Origin: an uncultured Verrucomicrobiae bacterium
GTDB taxonomy: Bacteria; Verrucomicrobiota; Verrucomicrobiia; Limisphaerales; AAA164-E04
Length of the DNA: 64,000 bases
NCBI GenBank assembly: GCA_951813855.1
Contig: OX638380.1
Coordinates: 124,001-188,000, forward strand
Direction: 5' to 3'
Below, piece after piece: positions 17,201 through 25,421 of the stretch; position 1 is the stretch's first letter, and each line of letters starts with the position of its first letter. The translations under genes and the position numbers were made by a program. The notes beneath the pieces are model-generated. The model did not search any database, was not told where the DNA came from, and worked only from the letters and a program-made list of their open reading frames with translations.

Positions 17201-20039
17201 CGTCGTCCTCCAGCGTGAACGGCGACTCCTCCAGTTCCGGATTGTCGCCCCAGGAAATCACCAGGGCGTAGTCCTGAACGATCCCGTCCGGATGCTCGGT
17301 CACCGCGTTGACGTTGACGCGCCGGGCCGCCACCGTCACCAGGTAATTCGTACCCAACGGCGGAGCGAGAAACACGTTTTCCACGTTATTGACGCGATCC
17401 GCCCGGGAAAGGTCGTTGGTGGAACCCGCCGTGTACCGCGTTCCCCGAGGGAAATCGTTGCCGTAAAAAACTTCGCCGGACACGCGATTGGACACGATCA
17501 AATCCAGATCGTTGACCAGTTTGACGCCGGCGGTCGGATTGCCCGGGGGATCGGTCCACACCAAGGTAAAACGCAACGGCCGGGCCCGGTATTCCTCGTC
17601 GGCCAATTCCAGATTCCAACTTCGCTGCTCGCCGGTCGCCAACGCGTCTTCCGGATCCTGATCCCGAAAGCGCAACGAAGTGTCTCCCGTCCAAAAATCC
17701 TGGGCCTCGGCTAGTCCGGAGGGCAAGGTATGGATCAAGTTAATCAATCCCCACCCCTGATAATTGATCGTGGGATCGATCTGGAAATCGTAGCGTTGAT
17801 CGACCGAGCGGGCGCCGTTGATCAGGAGCGCCTTGAGCAGCGCCGGGCTGGTAGTCAGCTGCCGTTCCTCGAAAAACTGCTGCACCAAGGCCAACAGGCC
17901 GCTCACCGTCGCGGCCGCTCCGCTGGTGCCGCTCGCGAATTGGTAATGGGGCGCCAACCGCTCGTTGAGCTCGTCCAGTTGTTCGTAGTATTCGGGCTGG
18001 CCCGATTCGACGGCGACGATATACCGGACATCGTAAGGCACGGGAACCTCGGTCGGATTGCCGACGCTGAAATGCAGCAGTCCGGGTTGCAAGATCAAGG
18101 GAGAGTCGGCCTCGGTAGTTAACGTCACCTCGTTATGCCCGACCAGGTCGTCGACGGTCGCCGGCGTGCCGAGACTGGCGTAGAGCGGCAACTGGGGCAG
18201 CGGTTGCGGCGACGAATCGTTGGGCAACACTTCGAGGGTTACGGAAACGGTTCGGCCGGGAACGAACGCGGTATAGATGGCCAGCGCTCCGGGCAACCCG
18301 ATTTGATTGGAGATCGTGGTCGGCGTGCGATCGATGCCGTCGTTGGGAGTTCCCCCGCCCGCCGCCCGCGTCGACGCCAAAAAGGAACCGGGCGCCACCA
18401 CGTCCGGCTTGAACCGGCCGCCTTCGCCCTCGACTCCGATGCCCACGTTGCCCCGTGCGGAGTATGAAGCTACTTGCGACGAACTGTCGGTTCTCGGCAA
18501 GAAGAGTTCGTTGGTGAGCGACCGGAAACTTTCGAGAGCGCCCACGGTGATCACGTTCTTGGCGGTGGACGGAGAACGGACCGAACCCGGCGTGCCTCCC
18601 GAACCGTCGTGATTGCCGTCGCCTCTGTTGCCTCCCCCGAAGACGAACAGAATCGGTTGTTCTCCCGCGAGCTCCGGCAAGGCGTCGCGCGTCGCCGCAT
18701 CCCAGGTGGCGGCTCGGGAATCGTATTCCGTTACCGTCGCAGAACCCCAACTGTTATTGGAAATCAACACGTTGGTCCGCTCTAGTTCCTCGTAATACCG
18801 GGTGGCCGCCAAATACTGCAAATTCTCGTCCGAGGTCAGAGGACCGAGCGTCAGATTGATGGGCAGCAAGAAGATTTCGGCCTTCGGCGCCATGCCGTGA
18901 AAATTCGCTTCTTCCAGCGAACCGTAATACTCTTCCACCGTCGGAGAGTTTTCGCCGCTGGAGGCGATGATGCCCGAGATATAGGTGCCGTGACCGTCTT
19001 CGTCGGTCAGGAATTCTTCGGCGACCGAGGTCATGCGCCCGGCCAGATCCGGATGCCCCGCGTCGACGCCGGTATCGTTGACGTTGAGTAAAATTCCTTC
19101 GCCGTTCAGGTCATGAAGATTGGAATTGACCGTGTTGGCCGCCGAAAAATCCACTCCCAATCGCACCCGGGTCAGATCGTTGGCCAATTGCCGGTCGTCC
19201 GGGGGTTCGATCAAAAACACGCCGTCGAGAGCCGCGACCTCCGGCAACTCCGGCCAGGCGACCTGGATTTCGAGCACCCGGCCGAAAGCGGTGGTTTCCC
19301 CGCGATCGGTCCAGTCCGCTCCCAAGCGTTCCAAAGCTTCGCCGACCGCCGCATGGGCGTCAGGGAACGTCGTCAGCCGGAACCGGGCCGGTCCGGGACG
19401 AACGGGCCGCTCCAGCGCCGCGCCGAGCAACGAGGGGCCCAGTTTGAAATAGGGTTCGAACGGCAGCACGGCGCGAACCTCGGGCCGGCCGGCAAGCCGG
19501 CGGGCGGTTTCCGGATCCGTCCGCGCCAACCAAGCGTCGTTCGGCACATAGGCGATCGGGAGCACGCCCCAACGCTCCAGGTCCTCTCGAGCGAGCGCCT
19601 GCGCAAACGGGCCGACGGTCTGGATCAGCCAACTGCGGGTGTCGGGAGCGGCTCGCCACGGTTCCGGAACGGGCAACGGCCGGGCCGAAGCCGTATCGAT
19701 CAGGGCGTTGTGGAGCGAAAGCGCGCCGGGACGGCGCAAGAGCTCGTCGAGTCCCAACCGGGTATTGCGCAACCGGTGCGGAAAGGCCGGATCGGGTTCC
19801 AGCGGAGCCGCTTCGGTGGCGGTTCGCCGCCGATTCCCCGGTCCCTGAACCGTAGTCGTCAGCGAGTAGCCGCCGGAACCGAATTCCGGCTTGTCGGCCC
19901 GCCCTCCCGCTACCGGTTCGGCGAGCGAAAACCGCCGGGACTCGCCCCTCGAAGAACTCCCGTCCCGCCACAGCAGAGCGCCTACCGCCAAAAACGCCAG
20001 TCCAAGAACGATCAAGCTGTCCTTGCGCAGACGTTTCAT
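11274..20039 (-). CDS. Giant secreted subtilisin-family (S8) protease with P, PPC-like and eight C-terminal modules
   Basis: A protein of about 2,921 residues. The ATG at 20039 follows GGAAGGA; a TTG at 20042 is an alternative. An N-terminal hydrophobic segment (residues about 10-26) implies export. The S8 catalytic residues are Asp322 (NDTGVDAGHPDL), His350 (DGHGT), an oxyanion Asn in 'SNNSWGS', and Ser706 (SGTSGAAA). A following 'LVNDLDL' region resembles KP-43-type subtilases. Next come a P-domain-like unit (about 1146-1258), a second, interrupted one (about 1393-1683), several PPC-like beta domains (about 1726-2313), and eight ~75-residue modules to the end. It should be a calcium-rich extracellular or surface protease. 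The gene is 73 bp downstream of the pseudopilin-like cassette on the same strand, making it a candidate cargo or partner. That is inference. It is far longer than typical S8 enzymes. Confidence 0.93.
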   Translation of the reverse strand: MKRLRKDSLIVLGLAFLAVGALLWRDGSSSRGESRRFSLAEPVAGGRADKPEFGSGGYSLTTTVQGPGNRRRTATEAAPLEPDPAFPHRLRNTRLGLDELLRRPGALSLHNALIDTASARPLPVPEPWRAAPDTRSWLIQTVGPFAQALAREDLERWGVLPIAYVPNDAWLARTDPETARRLAGRPEVRAVLPFEPYFKLGPSLLGAALERPVRPGPARFRLTTFPDAHAAVGEALERLGADWTDRGETTAFGRVLEIQVAWPELPEVAALDGVFLIEPPDDRQLANDLTRVRLGVDFSAANTVNSNLHDLNGEGILLNVNDTGVDAGHPDLAGRMTSVAEEFLTDEDGHGTYISGIIASSGENSPTVEEYYGSLEEANFHGMAPKAEIFLLPINLTLGPLTSDENLQYLAATRYYEELERTNVLISNNSWGSATVTEYDSRAATWDAATRDALPELAGEQPILFVFGGGNRGDGNHDGSGGTPGSVRSPSTAKNVITVGALESFRSLTNELFLPRTDSSSQVASYSARGNVGIGVEGEGGRFKPDVVAPGSFLASTRAAGGGTPNDGIDRTPTTISNQIGLPGALAIYTAFVPGRTVSVTLEVLPNDSSPQPLPQLPLYASLGTPATVDDLVGHNEVTLTTEADSPLILQPGLLHFSVGNPTEVPVPYDVRYIVAVESGQPEYYEQLDELNERLAPHYQFASGTSGAAATVSGLLALVQQFFEERQLTTSPALLKALLINGARSVDQRYDFQIDPTINYQGWGLINLIHTLPSGLAEAQDFWTGDTSLRFRDQDPEDALATGEQRSWNLELADEEYRARPLRFTLVWTDPPGNPTAGVKLVNDLDLIVSNRVSGEVFYGNDFPRGTRYTAGSTNDLSRADRVNNVENVFLAPPLGTNYLVTVAARRVNVNAVTEHPDGIVQDYALVISWGDNPELEESPFTLEDDEGMDYIDVPEVIAITNGIPRLNDRVGANAPLLEGTNGLAAQWKFYTFTNSPPSLTNDLGFTNGPNVAFVTFLPPNLSRPRNRESDIDLYVTRNAELTNLSDEAIAETIRGNLPAGIGVSRNSGGTESVIFTNQALGDDQIYYIGVKAEDQQAGQYALVGISQEEPFDLFDPDGNRIIRGVPLNRGVIPDGSPNDPGANLTIGLGNPLFGMTIRAVQAELSLDHEDIGDLFGNLTHNGRSIVLNNHTLYNPQGLTENLNIVYDDLSNEASVARTDGPGSLVDYIGEQGEGVWLMTQIDNALSHTGRVNSFTLTLVPNRLVEGQNIAGTVQPRSFSYHVVDVPTDASALLVDLIGLSEPLDLYLRREALPTLSQYDKRILGAPGVSGLTLKLTRDDVPPLSPGRYFIGVYNPHYDDAIDYQLKFNLERNLAIDAEQPFYPEEFELSIKDDAVSYSTVFVADNRSVADVKVGLRLDHSRAADLSIHLVSPSGTRVLLVENRGGLDADGWGAGDGETISYGGFSDDADDAEYLIKFAPLPWSVPSQTKTNRFSGFEQAPADTAYVEGETFPANEAGDEWEVTGGEVTVMGGDLLVPEGTNYLELGPSRLAAEVKLETGRTVELSYAFRSRESQEKPLGTLRLNGVQAQVLYSSSDWRRSSPVKFTPREEETLLEWGGLSGRPSLLLDDIVFRDAPAVKFFHPEEELRLFDGERALGTWTLELADRRAGPVDEKEPILKTWQLMLSLAATNFPAATLRNGQCVDDEVSGSESRFYIVDVPRSATMATNRLTAEGELTLLWSQEGVPREADSAELAVDFGGAGGGEVVLGPDGVTVYDDEGALYRTWDEPRLQPGARYYLGVINSDPEDDSDNEYELCLRFDQDDLVVIDLVDGVFHESVIPSFDLVEYHFYRFRAGRNVIRLDIDVFPLDGNVDAVAKYDWPLPNLRDYDWLADNAGTAPERITIAEPDPATIRSGDYLIGVYNAEPGARDVAYRILATATTVPYEVVHLDADVPFADTLNPAAEPERYYMLAVDDPEVSALRFDFFNLNGSAEVALKRDGLPSFTDDDRLAFADPERPGSGRMVVRTNASRPDLSGRWFVALRQTASEPLDFTILGAAYTDEVPVNLLPNFLWVTNTVVPTIAGEARERDYYLSLVYPQATEAAYLLEPLFEDADADLELQLRQGDVPKDLTSDFVGQPVAGGSAQAIFLGSAGGEEDLEPGLWYLAVVNGEEQPVTYRIRAEQELVLEAIPLEDGVWETGTIAANPDGRLPLLELYEFVVDERAESVTFELEATAPGGNLELTARRGLFPDLDQSPATSRNPGDQAESITLYRSDSPPLEPGRWYLGVYNREASEVAFRIRASQTLPPDAATGYLDPALSFVADELCLTWDSIPGVEYIVMGKTRIDDPLWDGLRRVTAAADETAECFPQSGPYRFFRIFYRVDDPADEEFLAPELIVTPETLCLAWEADLGTVYSVQAKRSVEDPDWTRLKVIEAGQTNQEYCLSRPTEFRQFRIAVGDERPVYRIEPELTVADGRLCLSWAAEPGYGYVVEGKRNLGEQNWNDIGSTAAISNAARYCLELPIDQRYFRIRRGLPVVAGPIEPELTVADGRLCLSWAAEPGSGYVVEGKRNLAEASWSDIGSMTAASTDGRYCLELPTDHRYFRVRPDQSVVELPIEPLLTVVDDRLCLSWPAEIGKYYRVEGKRRLTDSAWSSIASTRTDTAPGEYCLELTTEFRHFRILRGSEPPGYPELQIEIDSDRICLEWLAERGRRYEIEAKSDLGSPWTPVESVTFETPDASYCLPLRDGYRFFRVKTGTTDPPDPGAGRAPDVSISWTDGRICLGWQTVAGRAYAIEAKAEIDDSRWIRLQTLKAQESDQNRCLDRSATYRFYRVVEIDENELNGITGPEVLELSVRLDAELLCLDWLAKVGAVYEVQRKTALTAGDWETMRTVAADEERETVCFPTESPEAFFRVVVP
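11277..13090 (-). repeat. Eight tandem ~75-codon modules at the protease C-terminus
   Basis: Eight consecutive units share a pattern: hydrophobic strand, 'LCLxW', about 8 residues, 'Y.V..K..L....W..I/L', about 12 residues, 'YCL' or 'CFP', then 'FR.FR/FFR'. Each has two cysteines at equivalent places. Units three and four are the most alike; for example CTTCCACGAC recurs at 12326 and 12551, exactly 225 bp (75 codons) apart, inside a nearly identical stretch of about 90 bp. Recent tandem duplication explains this. The same module occurs once, without the cysteines, at the C-terminus of the CBM9-like protein at 35303. Confidence 0.85.
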
Positions 20040-20115
20040 CAATCAACTGTTCCTTCCCTGCGAGTCACCGGATAACTTTCTCCCCGCTCAAACGACCCCC
20101 GCCAGCCCGTGCCCG

Positions 20116-23100
20116 TCAATCGGTCGGCAACACGAATTCGCTCTCGACTCTGGCTTCCAACGCCGGCACCGGACCGTCGAACCGCACGACTCGCTTGACG
20201 ACGTATTCCCCGGTGACCTGATAATTGGTGCAGATGTTGAACAGCCGGTAAGGCGTGGGATCGGTCCGGAGCGATTGATCGGCCGGACTCAAAGATTGGC
20301 CCCAAGCGTAAATCGCCACCCGCGGCTCGTCCGCTTTGAGCAACGAGAGCACTTGCTGCGGGATCCGTTCGACGGCGGCGTCGTCCATCCCCGCGCGCAC
20401 GGCGACCGCATTGGTCCAGTTCAAAAACGGCGATCGCACGGTCAGGGCCGGAGCCGAAAGCACGTCGCCCAAACGGGTAAATCGTCCGCCGGGAAACCGC
20501 CGGCGAGCCTCGTTGATGCCGTCCGCCCCCTCGACGATGCGGGTCAACGGCGAAGCCTCGCCTTGCAACCGGATCGCGGGAATGCCCGTCGAGCCGGCGG
20601 TCGGGATTTTCAGAGCTCCATAACGAGGCTCGCCCAAACCGTCCAGGTCGCGAAGGGAAATGTCCCGCGAACTCGCATTCGTCTGCACCGTCACCCCGGC
20701 GAGCGCGGCCGACCAGGCGGCCAGTCCCGTCTGGTTGACCGACAAGAGTCCCTTGGAGGCGTTGTCGTTGAGCGCGATCGTGAAAAAATCCAGAATCCGC
20801 CAGTCGTTGGTCGGATGAGTATCCGAACTGCCCGACCAGCGAGACCATCGGGTCAGGGCCGTATCCAACCGGCGGCTCCGCCGGGTCGCCAGCAAACCGC
20901 CCCGGTCGGCGGCTTCGACGATTTCCCCGGTGTCGGGATCGATAGCTTCGGTCCGGAAGGGATAACTGCTCCCCCCCTGAATCGGCGGCAACGTGTTGTC
21001 CGGCGGCAAATCGGTTAGGGCCAGCAAATTCAAACTGCGGTCGCCGCCGGCCGCCCCTGGGGTGATCTCGTCGTCCGACCCCAAATAGGCCTTCAGATAG
21101 ATCGTTTGCCAGGGCGTGCCGCGGTGAACCCGGCCCAACCAGCCGATGTTGGGAAATCCCCGGTCGGGAAACCGCCAGTCGTCCGAACTGCGGATCAAAG
21201 GATCCTTGTGTGCCAGATTATACTGCTGCGGCGATTCGGAAACTGTCGCCGGCCAAGGCCGGTACCGGCGGTTCACTTCCCCTTGGCCCCGTCCCTGATC
21301 GTCCGGTTCGCCCAAGTTGTGCACGTTTTCCAACCGCGATTCCTCGCCCGGCAACAGAAAGAGTTTTTGCGTGCTCAACCGTTCGAGATCCGTCAGGTCC
21401 TCGACGGTATAGTGCACCAACGGATCGTTCGCCTGCAGACTCTGATAGACGACCTTGCGCACCGTGGGCGAGAACGGAACCTGGCGGCGGAAACTCTTGC
21501 GGGGATCGGGCAAGCGGTTATAGGCGTCCTGCAGGGAGCGAAGCGAGAGGTACCGCGCCGGATACCCGAGAAACGTGCGAAACAAGTCGATCGACTCTTC
21601 CCGGTCCCGGCCGGCTCCGCGCCCGGCGTAAGAATTCCAATACCGGTCGGAGATCGGATCGTCGCCCAAGGCGGTCACGATCTGCTTGAGGACGCCCTCG
21701 GTCGGAGCGAAGACGTTGGTCGTTCCCCACCGGTTGGTCGACCAGAATTGCCCGATCTCGCCGCCCTGGCGGTATTGGCCCATCAGTTCCTCGGTAATGT
21801 CCACGTGGGTCACCAGATCGTCGAGGTTCACGAAGTCCACGATGCGGCCGAGAACCGGATCCAACATGACGCAACGCACCCGGTTGGTCATCGTCAGTCC
21901 CAACCGTCCGACCCGGAACCCCGGATCGTCGGGAAAGACGGTAGCGATATCGGTCAACTGCCGGTCCGTAATCGGGATCAGCCGGCCCTGGGCGTGATGG
22001 TACACCGCGTTGGCGGCCCGGACCAAACGACCGTTGTAAGGCAATACCAATGACGTGTCGTTGTGATAGATCGGCATCTGAAACCGGCCGCCTTGCCACC
22101 GTTCCTCGGGCCGGGCGGCGGCGGGATTGGTGCCGAACGAGACCGGGAGATAGTGCCGATTGGATACGAGGGTCATCTGCCGGTCGTTGGTGATCGTCAA
22201 CGTGGAATCCACCAGCGCGTGAATCTGCAAGGGACGCGGATAATCCCGGCGATATGAATTCCATAATTCCAACCCGAACAGGTTGGATACGCTCAGCGAC
22301 ACCATTTGATTGGTCTGCCATGGCGGAGCGGCGTTGTACGCGCCTTTGTTGATTTCCAACTTGCGCGTCATTTCCAGCACGGTCAGAACGCCGAACTCGT
22401 TGAAATTCGGCAACCCTTTCTTGGCGGAAACGACCCAGGGAACGCCCCAGACGTTGTCGTCGGCCTGCAGCCGGAACCGGTCGGGTTCCGTATCCAGATC
22501 ACGCCAGGGGCGCCGCAATTGATCGGACGCGTCGTTGGTCACGGCCACGTAGTCGATAATCCGAACCGTCCCGTTGGTCAGCCCGCTGAAACGAGGCCGG
22601 AAAACCAACGGAAAGGATTGCGGCTCTGCCGCGGCGAATTGAAATTGGTTCGAACGCGCCAACCCCGTCGCGCTATCGGTGATGTTGGCCGCTTGCTGCA
22701 GCAATTGATGGACGCCGGCGGAGTACTGCGGCCGGTCCGGGCGCACCTGGGGCCAGACCTGCAACCCGACGTTCGTCACGGAGAATTCCGTCAGCGGATG
22801 GGACGGCGGCAAATTGGTCATGTAGGTTCCTGCCAGAGTGAAATGCTCCCGGCCATCGATCGCCGCCGTTACGGTCGCCGCGTTGGTCGTCGCGGCGACG
22901 TCGGGCGGCCGCAACTCCAGCCGGGCTTGCAGCAGGCGGTCGGCCGCCGCCAAAAACAATTTCCGCGGCTCCCATGCGACGTAATTGGTCTGGCCGTCTA
23001 CCAGTTGCCGATCCAGATTGAGATTGAGTTTCGGCGTTTTTTGCCACGGAACGCTTACCTCTGCCTCCAGTTGGTCCCAGGTCGCCAGCGACATGGTCTG

Positions 23101-24453
23101 CGCTTGGTCGTCCACCTCCGAATCCACGCCCAGTTGAGCGATCATGCGGTAGACCAGGTAGCGATCGTAGGTATTCCAGTTGGTTCCTTGACTGTTCAAT
23201 TGCCAACGGAGCCGGTCCAATCCCGTCAAGGCGCCGCCGCTCCTGGCCATCGTCGGCACGTCGTCGGGAAAAAGTTGCTGCACGTCGTGATAGGCATGGT
23301 TCAGATCCGCGCCCCAATAAGGGTTCCCGTTCCTGACGGCCACGACGTCGTTGTCCAAAGCCGGCGGCAGCCAAGACCCGCCCTCCAGATACGGGCCGTC
23401 GGCGAAAAAGTCGTTGCCGTCGCCCCCGAGCCAGTGCAACAAGGCGTCGGATACGGGAATCACCGCCTCGAACCCGGGAACCGGTTCGGTATTAAACGGC
23501 CAATCGCCGATGAGCCGGTAATTGAACAAGGAGGCGGCGTCTTCGTGGGCTCGGCTGGGAGCGTTTCCCCAGTAGGGATGATGCAAATCGCTCAGAAAGG
23601 CGTGCAGGTTCAGTTCCCAATGGCCGACTCCCTGATGGCGCCGGTACCCCGAAGATTTGGTTCGATTGTAGATCGCGTTCAAATCCAGCGATTTCCCCTC
23701 GGGCATGATCAGATAGGCGAACCGGCCGATAAAGCGGTTGGTCGGCGAATGAGGGCGGCCGGGATGCTCGAGTACACCGATCCACTGAGGGTCGCCCACC
23801 AATTGGGTGTACAACAAGTCGCCGTTCTGGGTTCTCGCTTGCCGGAGCCGGGAAATTCGTTCCGGCAACAACCCGGTCGGCTCGAACCGGCCGTTACGAT
23901 TGAAGTCCAGATAGTACCGGAAATTCATTCTCTGGCCGCCCGGCTCCCGCACGTACACCGGCGGGCGGGGATCGTACAACAGATTCCCCAAGTTGACCGC
24001 TTGCTGTTCCGGAGTCAACGGCGCCCGATTCTGATTCGCGTAATAGCTGACGTTGTAGGGATCGTAGTCCTCGTTATCGGCATCGAACGTGTCGCCGTCG
24101 GCGAAATGCGCCTTGTCGGGATTGAGGAAATTGACCGAAACCGCCAGATCGTAGTTGAACCGGTTGCTCGAAGCCACCATGCGGGACACCACTTCGGATT
24201 GTGCGCGGGCCAAGGCGGCCGAAGCCATGTGCTCGGCCGAGATCCGGTCCGAAGCAACGGTGACCGAGGCTCGTTCCCGCTGGCTGATGCCCAAAAACAG
24301 CACGAGCATTATGGTGACCACCGACAACATGATGAGGGTAATCACCAAAATAACCCCGGAAGCGGGGCCGCCGGCGAGCGTCTTCCCCGCTCCGGCGCCG
24401 TCCCGAGTCGCGGGCCCCGTCGAAACTGTTGGAACCGAAGAGCTAACCTTCAT
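20116..24453 (-). CDS. Very large GspK/PilX-like pseudopilin, Verru_Chthon cassette protein A type
   Basis: A 1,445-residue protein with one N-terminal membrane helix (residues about 33-57, 'GVILVITLIMLSVVTIML') followed by 'SQRERASVTVASDRIS' and an Ala-rich helix. This start resembles PilX/GspK proteins. As in GspK, the glutamate usual at mature position 5 is absent. The rest is a soluble region of about 1,350 residues with many Trp, Arg and Asp residues and no domain I recognise. GspK proteins are usually about 300 residues, so this is greatly enlarged. Its ATG overlaps the preceding gene's stop (ATGA), and it is the last of four coupled genes (27048 to 20116). I infer a role at the tip of a pilus-like fibre. 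The match to Verru_Chthon cassette protein A rests on size, context and N-terminus, from memory of the family. Confidence 0.75.
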   Translation of the reverse strand: MKVSSSVPTVSTGPATRDGAGAGKTLAGGPASGVILVITLIMLSVVTIMLVLFLGISQRERASVTVASDRISAEHMASAALARAQSEVVSRMVASSNRFNYDLAVSVNFLNPDKAHFADGDTFDADNEDYDPYNVSYYANQNRAPLTPEQQAVNLGNLLYDPRPPVYVREPGGQRMNFRYYLDFNRNGRFEPTGLLPERISRLRQARTQNGDLLYTQLVGDPQWIGVLEHPGRPHSPTNRFIGRFAYLIMPEGKSLDLNAIYNRTKSSGYRRHQGVGHWELNLHAFLSDLHHPYWGNAPSRAHEDAASLFNYRLIGDWPFNTEPVPGFEAVIPVSDALLHWLGGDGNDFFADGPYLEGGSWLPPALDNDVVAVRNGNPYWGADLNHAYHDVQQLFPDDVPTMARSGGALTGLDRLRWQLNSQGTNWNTYDRYLVYRMIAQLGVDSEVDDQAQTMSLATWDQLEAEVSVPWQKTPKLNLNLDRQLVDGQTNYVAWEPRKLFLAAADRLLQARLELRPPDVAATTNAATVTAAIDGREHFTLAGTYMTNLPPSHPLTEFSVTNVGLQVWPQVRPDRPQYSAGVHQLLQQAANITDSATGLARSNQFQFAAAEPQSFPLVFRPRFSGLTNGTVRIIDYVAVTNDASDQLRRPWRDLDTEPDRFRLQADDNVWGVPWVVSAKKGLPNFNEFGVLTVLEMTRKLEINKGAYNAAPPWQTNQMVSLSVSNLFGLELWNSYRRDYPRPLQIHALVDSTLTITNDRQMTLVSNRHYLPVSFGTNPAAARPEERWQGGRFQMPIYHNDTSLVLPYNGRLVRAANAVYHHAQGRLIPITDRQLTDIATVFPDDPGFRVGRLGLTMTNRVRCVMLDPVLGRIVDFVNLDDLVTHVDITEELMGQYRQGGEIGQFWSTNRWGTTNVFAPTEGVLKQIVTALGDDPISDRYWNSYAGRGAGRDREESIDLFRTFLGYPARYLSLRSLQDAYNRLPDPRKSFRRQVPFSPTVRKVVYQSLQANDPLVHYTVEDLTDLERLSTQKLFLLPGEESRLENVHNLGEPDDQGRGQGEVNRRYRPWPATVSESPQQYNLAHKDPLIRSSDDWRFPDRGFPNIGWLGRVHRGTPWQTIYLKAYLGSDDEITPGAAGGDRSLNLLALTDLPPDNTLPPIQGGSSYPFRTEAIDPDTGEIVEAADRGGLLATRRSRRLDTALTRWSRWSGSSDTHPTNDWRILDFFTIALNDNASKGLLSVNQTGLAAWSAALAGVTVQTNASSRDISLRDLDGLGEPRYGALKIPTAGSTGIPAIRLQGEASPLTRIVEGADGINEARRRFPGGRFTRLGDVLSAPALTVRSPFLNWTNAVAVRAGMDDAAVERIPQQVLSLLKADEPRVAIYAWGQSLSPADQSLRTDPTPYRLFNICTNYQVTGEYVVKRVVRFDGPVPALEARVESEFVLPTD

Positions 24454-25421
24454 GGGACTATGGGCCGGATTTTCTGCGCCAGGTTGAGCGGAACCATGCG
24501 CCGCAACAAATGCACGTCGCCGGGCTGGCGACGCAGATAATCGTCAGCCAACTGCGAGGAACCCATCGCCCGGACGCGCCCCAGCGCATCGGGTTCCAAA
24601 ATGCCGATTTCCAGGTCGCAAAAGGCCGGCAATGCATGCCCCGTGAACAACGAGCGCGTCTCACCCGCAATGGGTTTTTTCCACAAGTCGCGAACCAGCA
24701 CGGCGGCCTGATAATTCGTGTTGGCCAATTCCGCCGTCGGACTGTTGGTCCAATAGGTCATCGCCGCACCCGAGGAATCGACCGGCACGATCCGGAAATG
24801 AACGACGCCGTCGATTAACGGTTGCACCGATACGCCCGGGAGCCGATGGCCCTGACGCGAGGTTCTGACTTTCCGGTAGCGTTCGTGAAATTCCTCGAGC
24901 AAGGCGGCGCTGACGCGCCGTTTCGACGACTGAATCCGGCAACGGTACAGAGTACCGTAGGAAATCTCCCGGGGCGCCAGCGGATCGACCGCGAAGTGGC
25001 GCGACGAGGAAACGAAGTAGCCGACCGCGCTCCAGCCGGCCTCGTCGCGCTTCAGGAAAAAGAGTTCGTTCAGGAAATTGATCCGTTGCGAACCGTCGGC
25101 CAACTCCTGGACGAGCGGCTTGGCGGCGAAGGGCGCCACCGAATTGGTTTGCATGCCGGTCGTGAAATGCGGCCGCCCGTAATAACCGCCGGAGGCTCCG
25201 GCCCGTTGCAAATCCGAAACCAACAGTTCGACGGCTCCCTGGCTGACTCCCAGCACGTCCGCCTGATTGACGTTCATTCGCAAGGCCTGCTGCGTTTGCG
25301 AAAATATGGTGTACAGGCCATACAGAATCAACGTCATCAGGGAAACGGCCAGCAAGAGCTCGATCAGGGAAAAAGCCCGGCGCTTGACCGGACGGCGTTG
25401 GGGTTGACGGCTGGCGATCAC
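24450..25421 (-). CDS. GspJ/PilW-like minor pseudopilin, Verru_Chthon cassette protein C type
   Basis: A 323-residue protein with a class III prepilin leader: basic residues, then Ala16-Phe17 at the cleavage site and 'FSLIELLLAVSLMTLILYG' with Glu at mature position 5. The residue before Phe is Ala instead of the usual Gly. Helix and early sequence ('IFSQTQQALRMNV', then 'LLVSDLQRAG') resemble GspJ/PilW minor pilins. Start and stop both overlap neighbours by 4 bases, so the gene is translationally coupled between the PilV-like and GspK-like genes. It probably forms part of the pseudopilus tip complex. A prepilin peptidase is needed and is not in the window. Confidence 0.8.
   Translation of the reverse strand: MIASRQPQRRPVKRRAFSLIELLLAVSLMTLILYGLYTIFSQTQQALRMNVNQADVLGVSQGAVELLVSDLQRAGASGGYYGRPHFTTGMQTNSVAPFAAKPLVQELADGSQRINFLNELFFLKRDEAGWSAVGYFVSSSRHFAVDPLAPREISYGTLYRCRIQSSKRRVSAALLEEFHERYRKVRTSRQGHRLPGVSVQPLIDGVVHFRIVPVDSSGAAMTYWTNSPTAELANTNYQAAVLVRDLWKKPIAGETRSLFTGHALPAFCDLEIGILEPDALGRVRAMGSSQLADDYLRRQPGDVHLLRRMVPLNLAQKIRPIVP

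Noticed and set aside
22306..24540. Plus-strand open frame of 744 codons
   Set aside because: It is antisense to the GspK-like gene, has no recognisable domain, and its composition is the shadow of GC-rich codons on the other strand.
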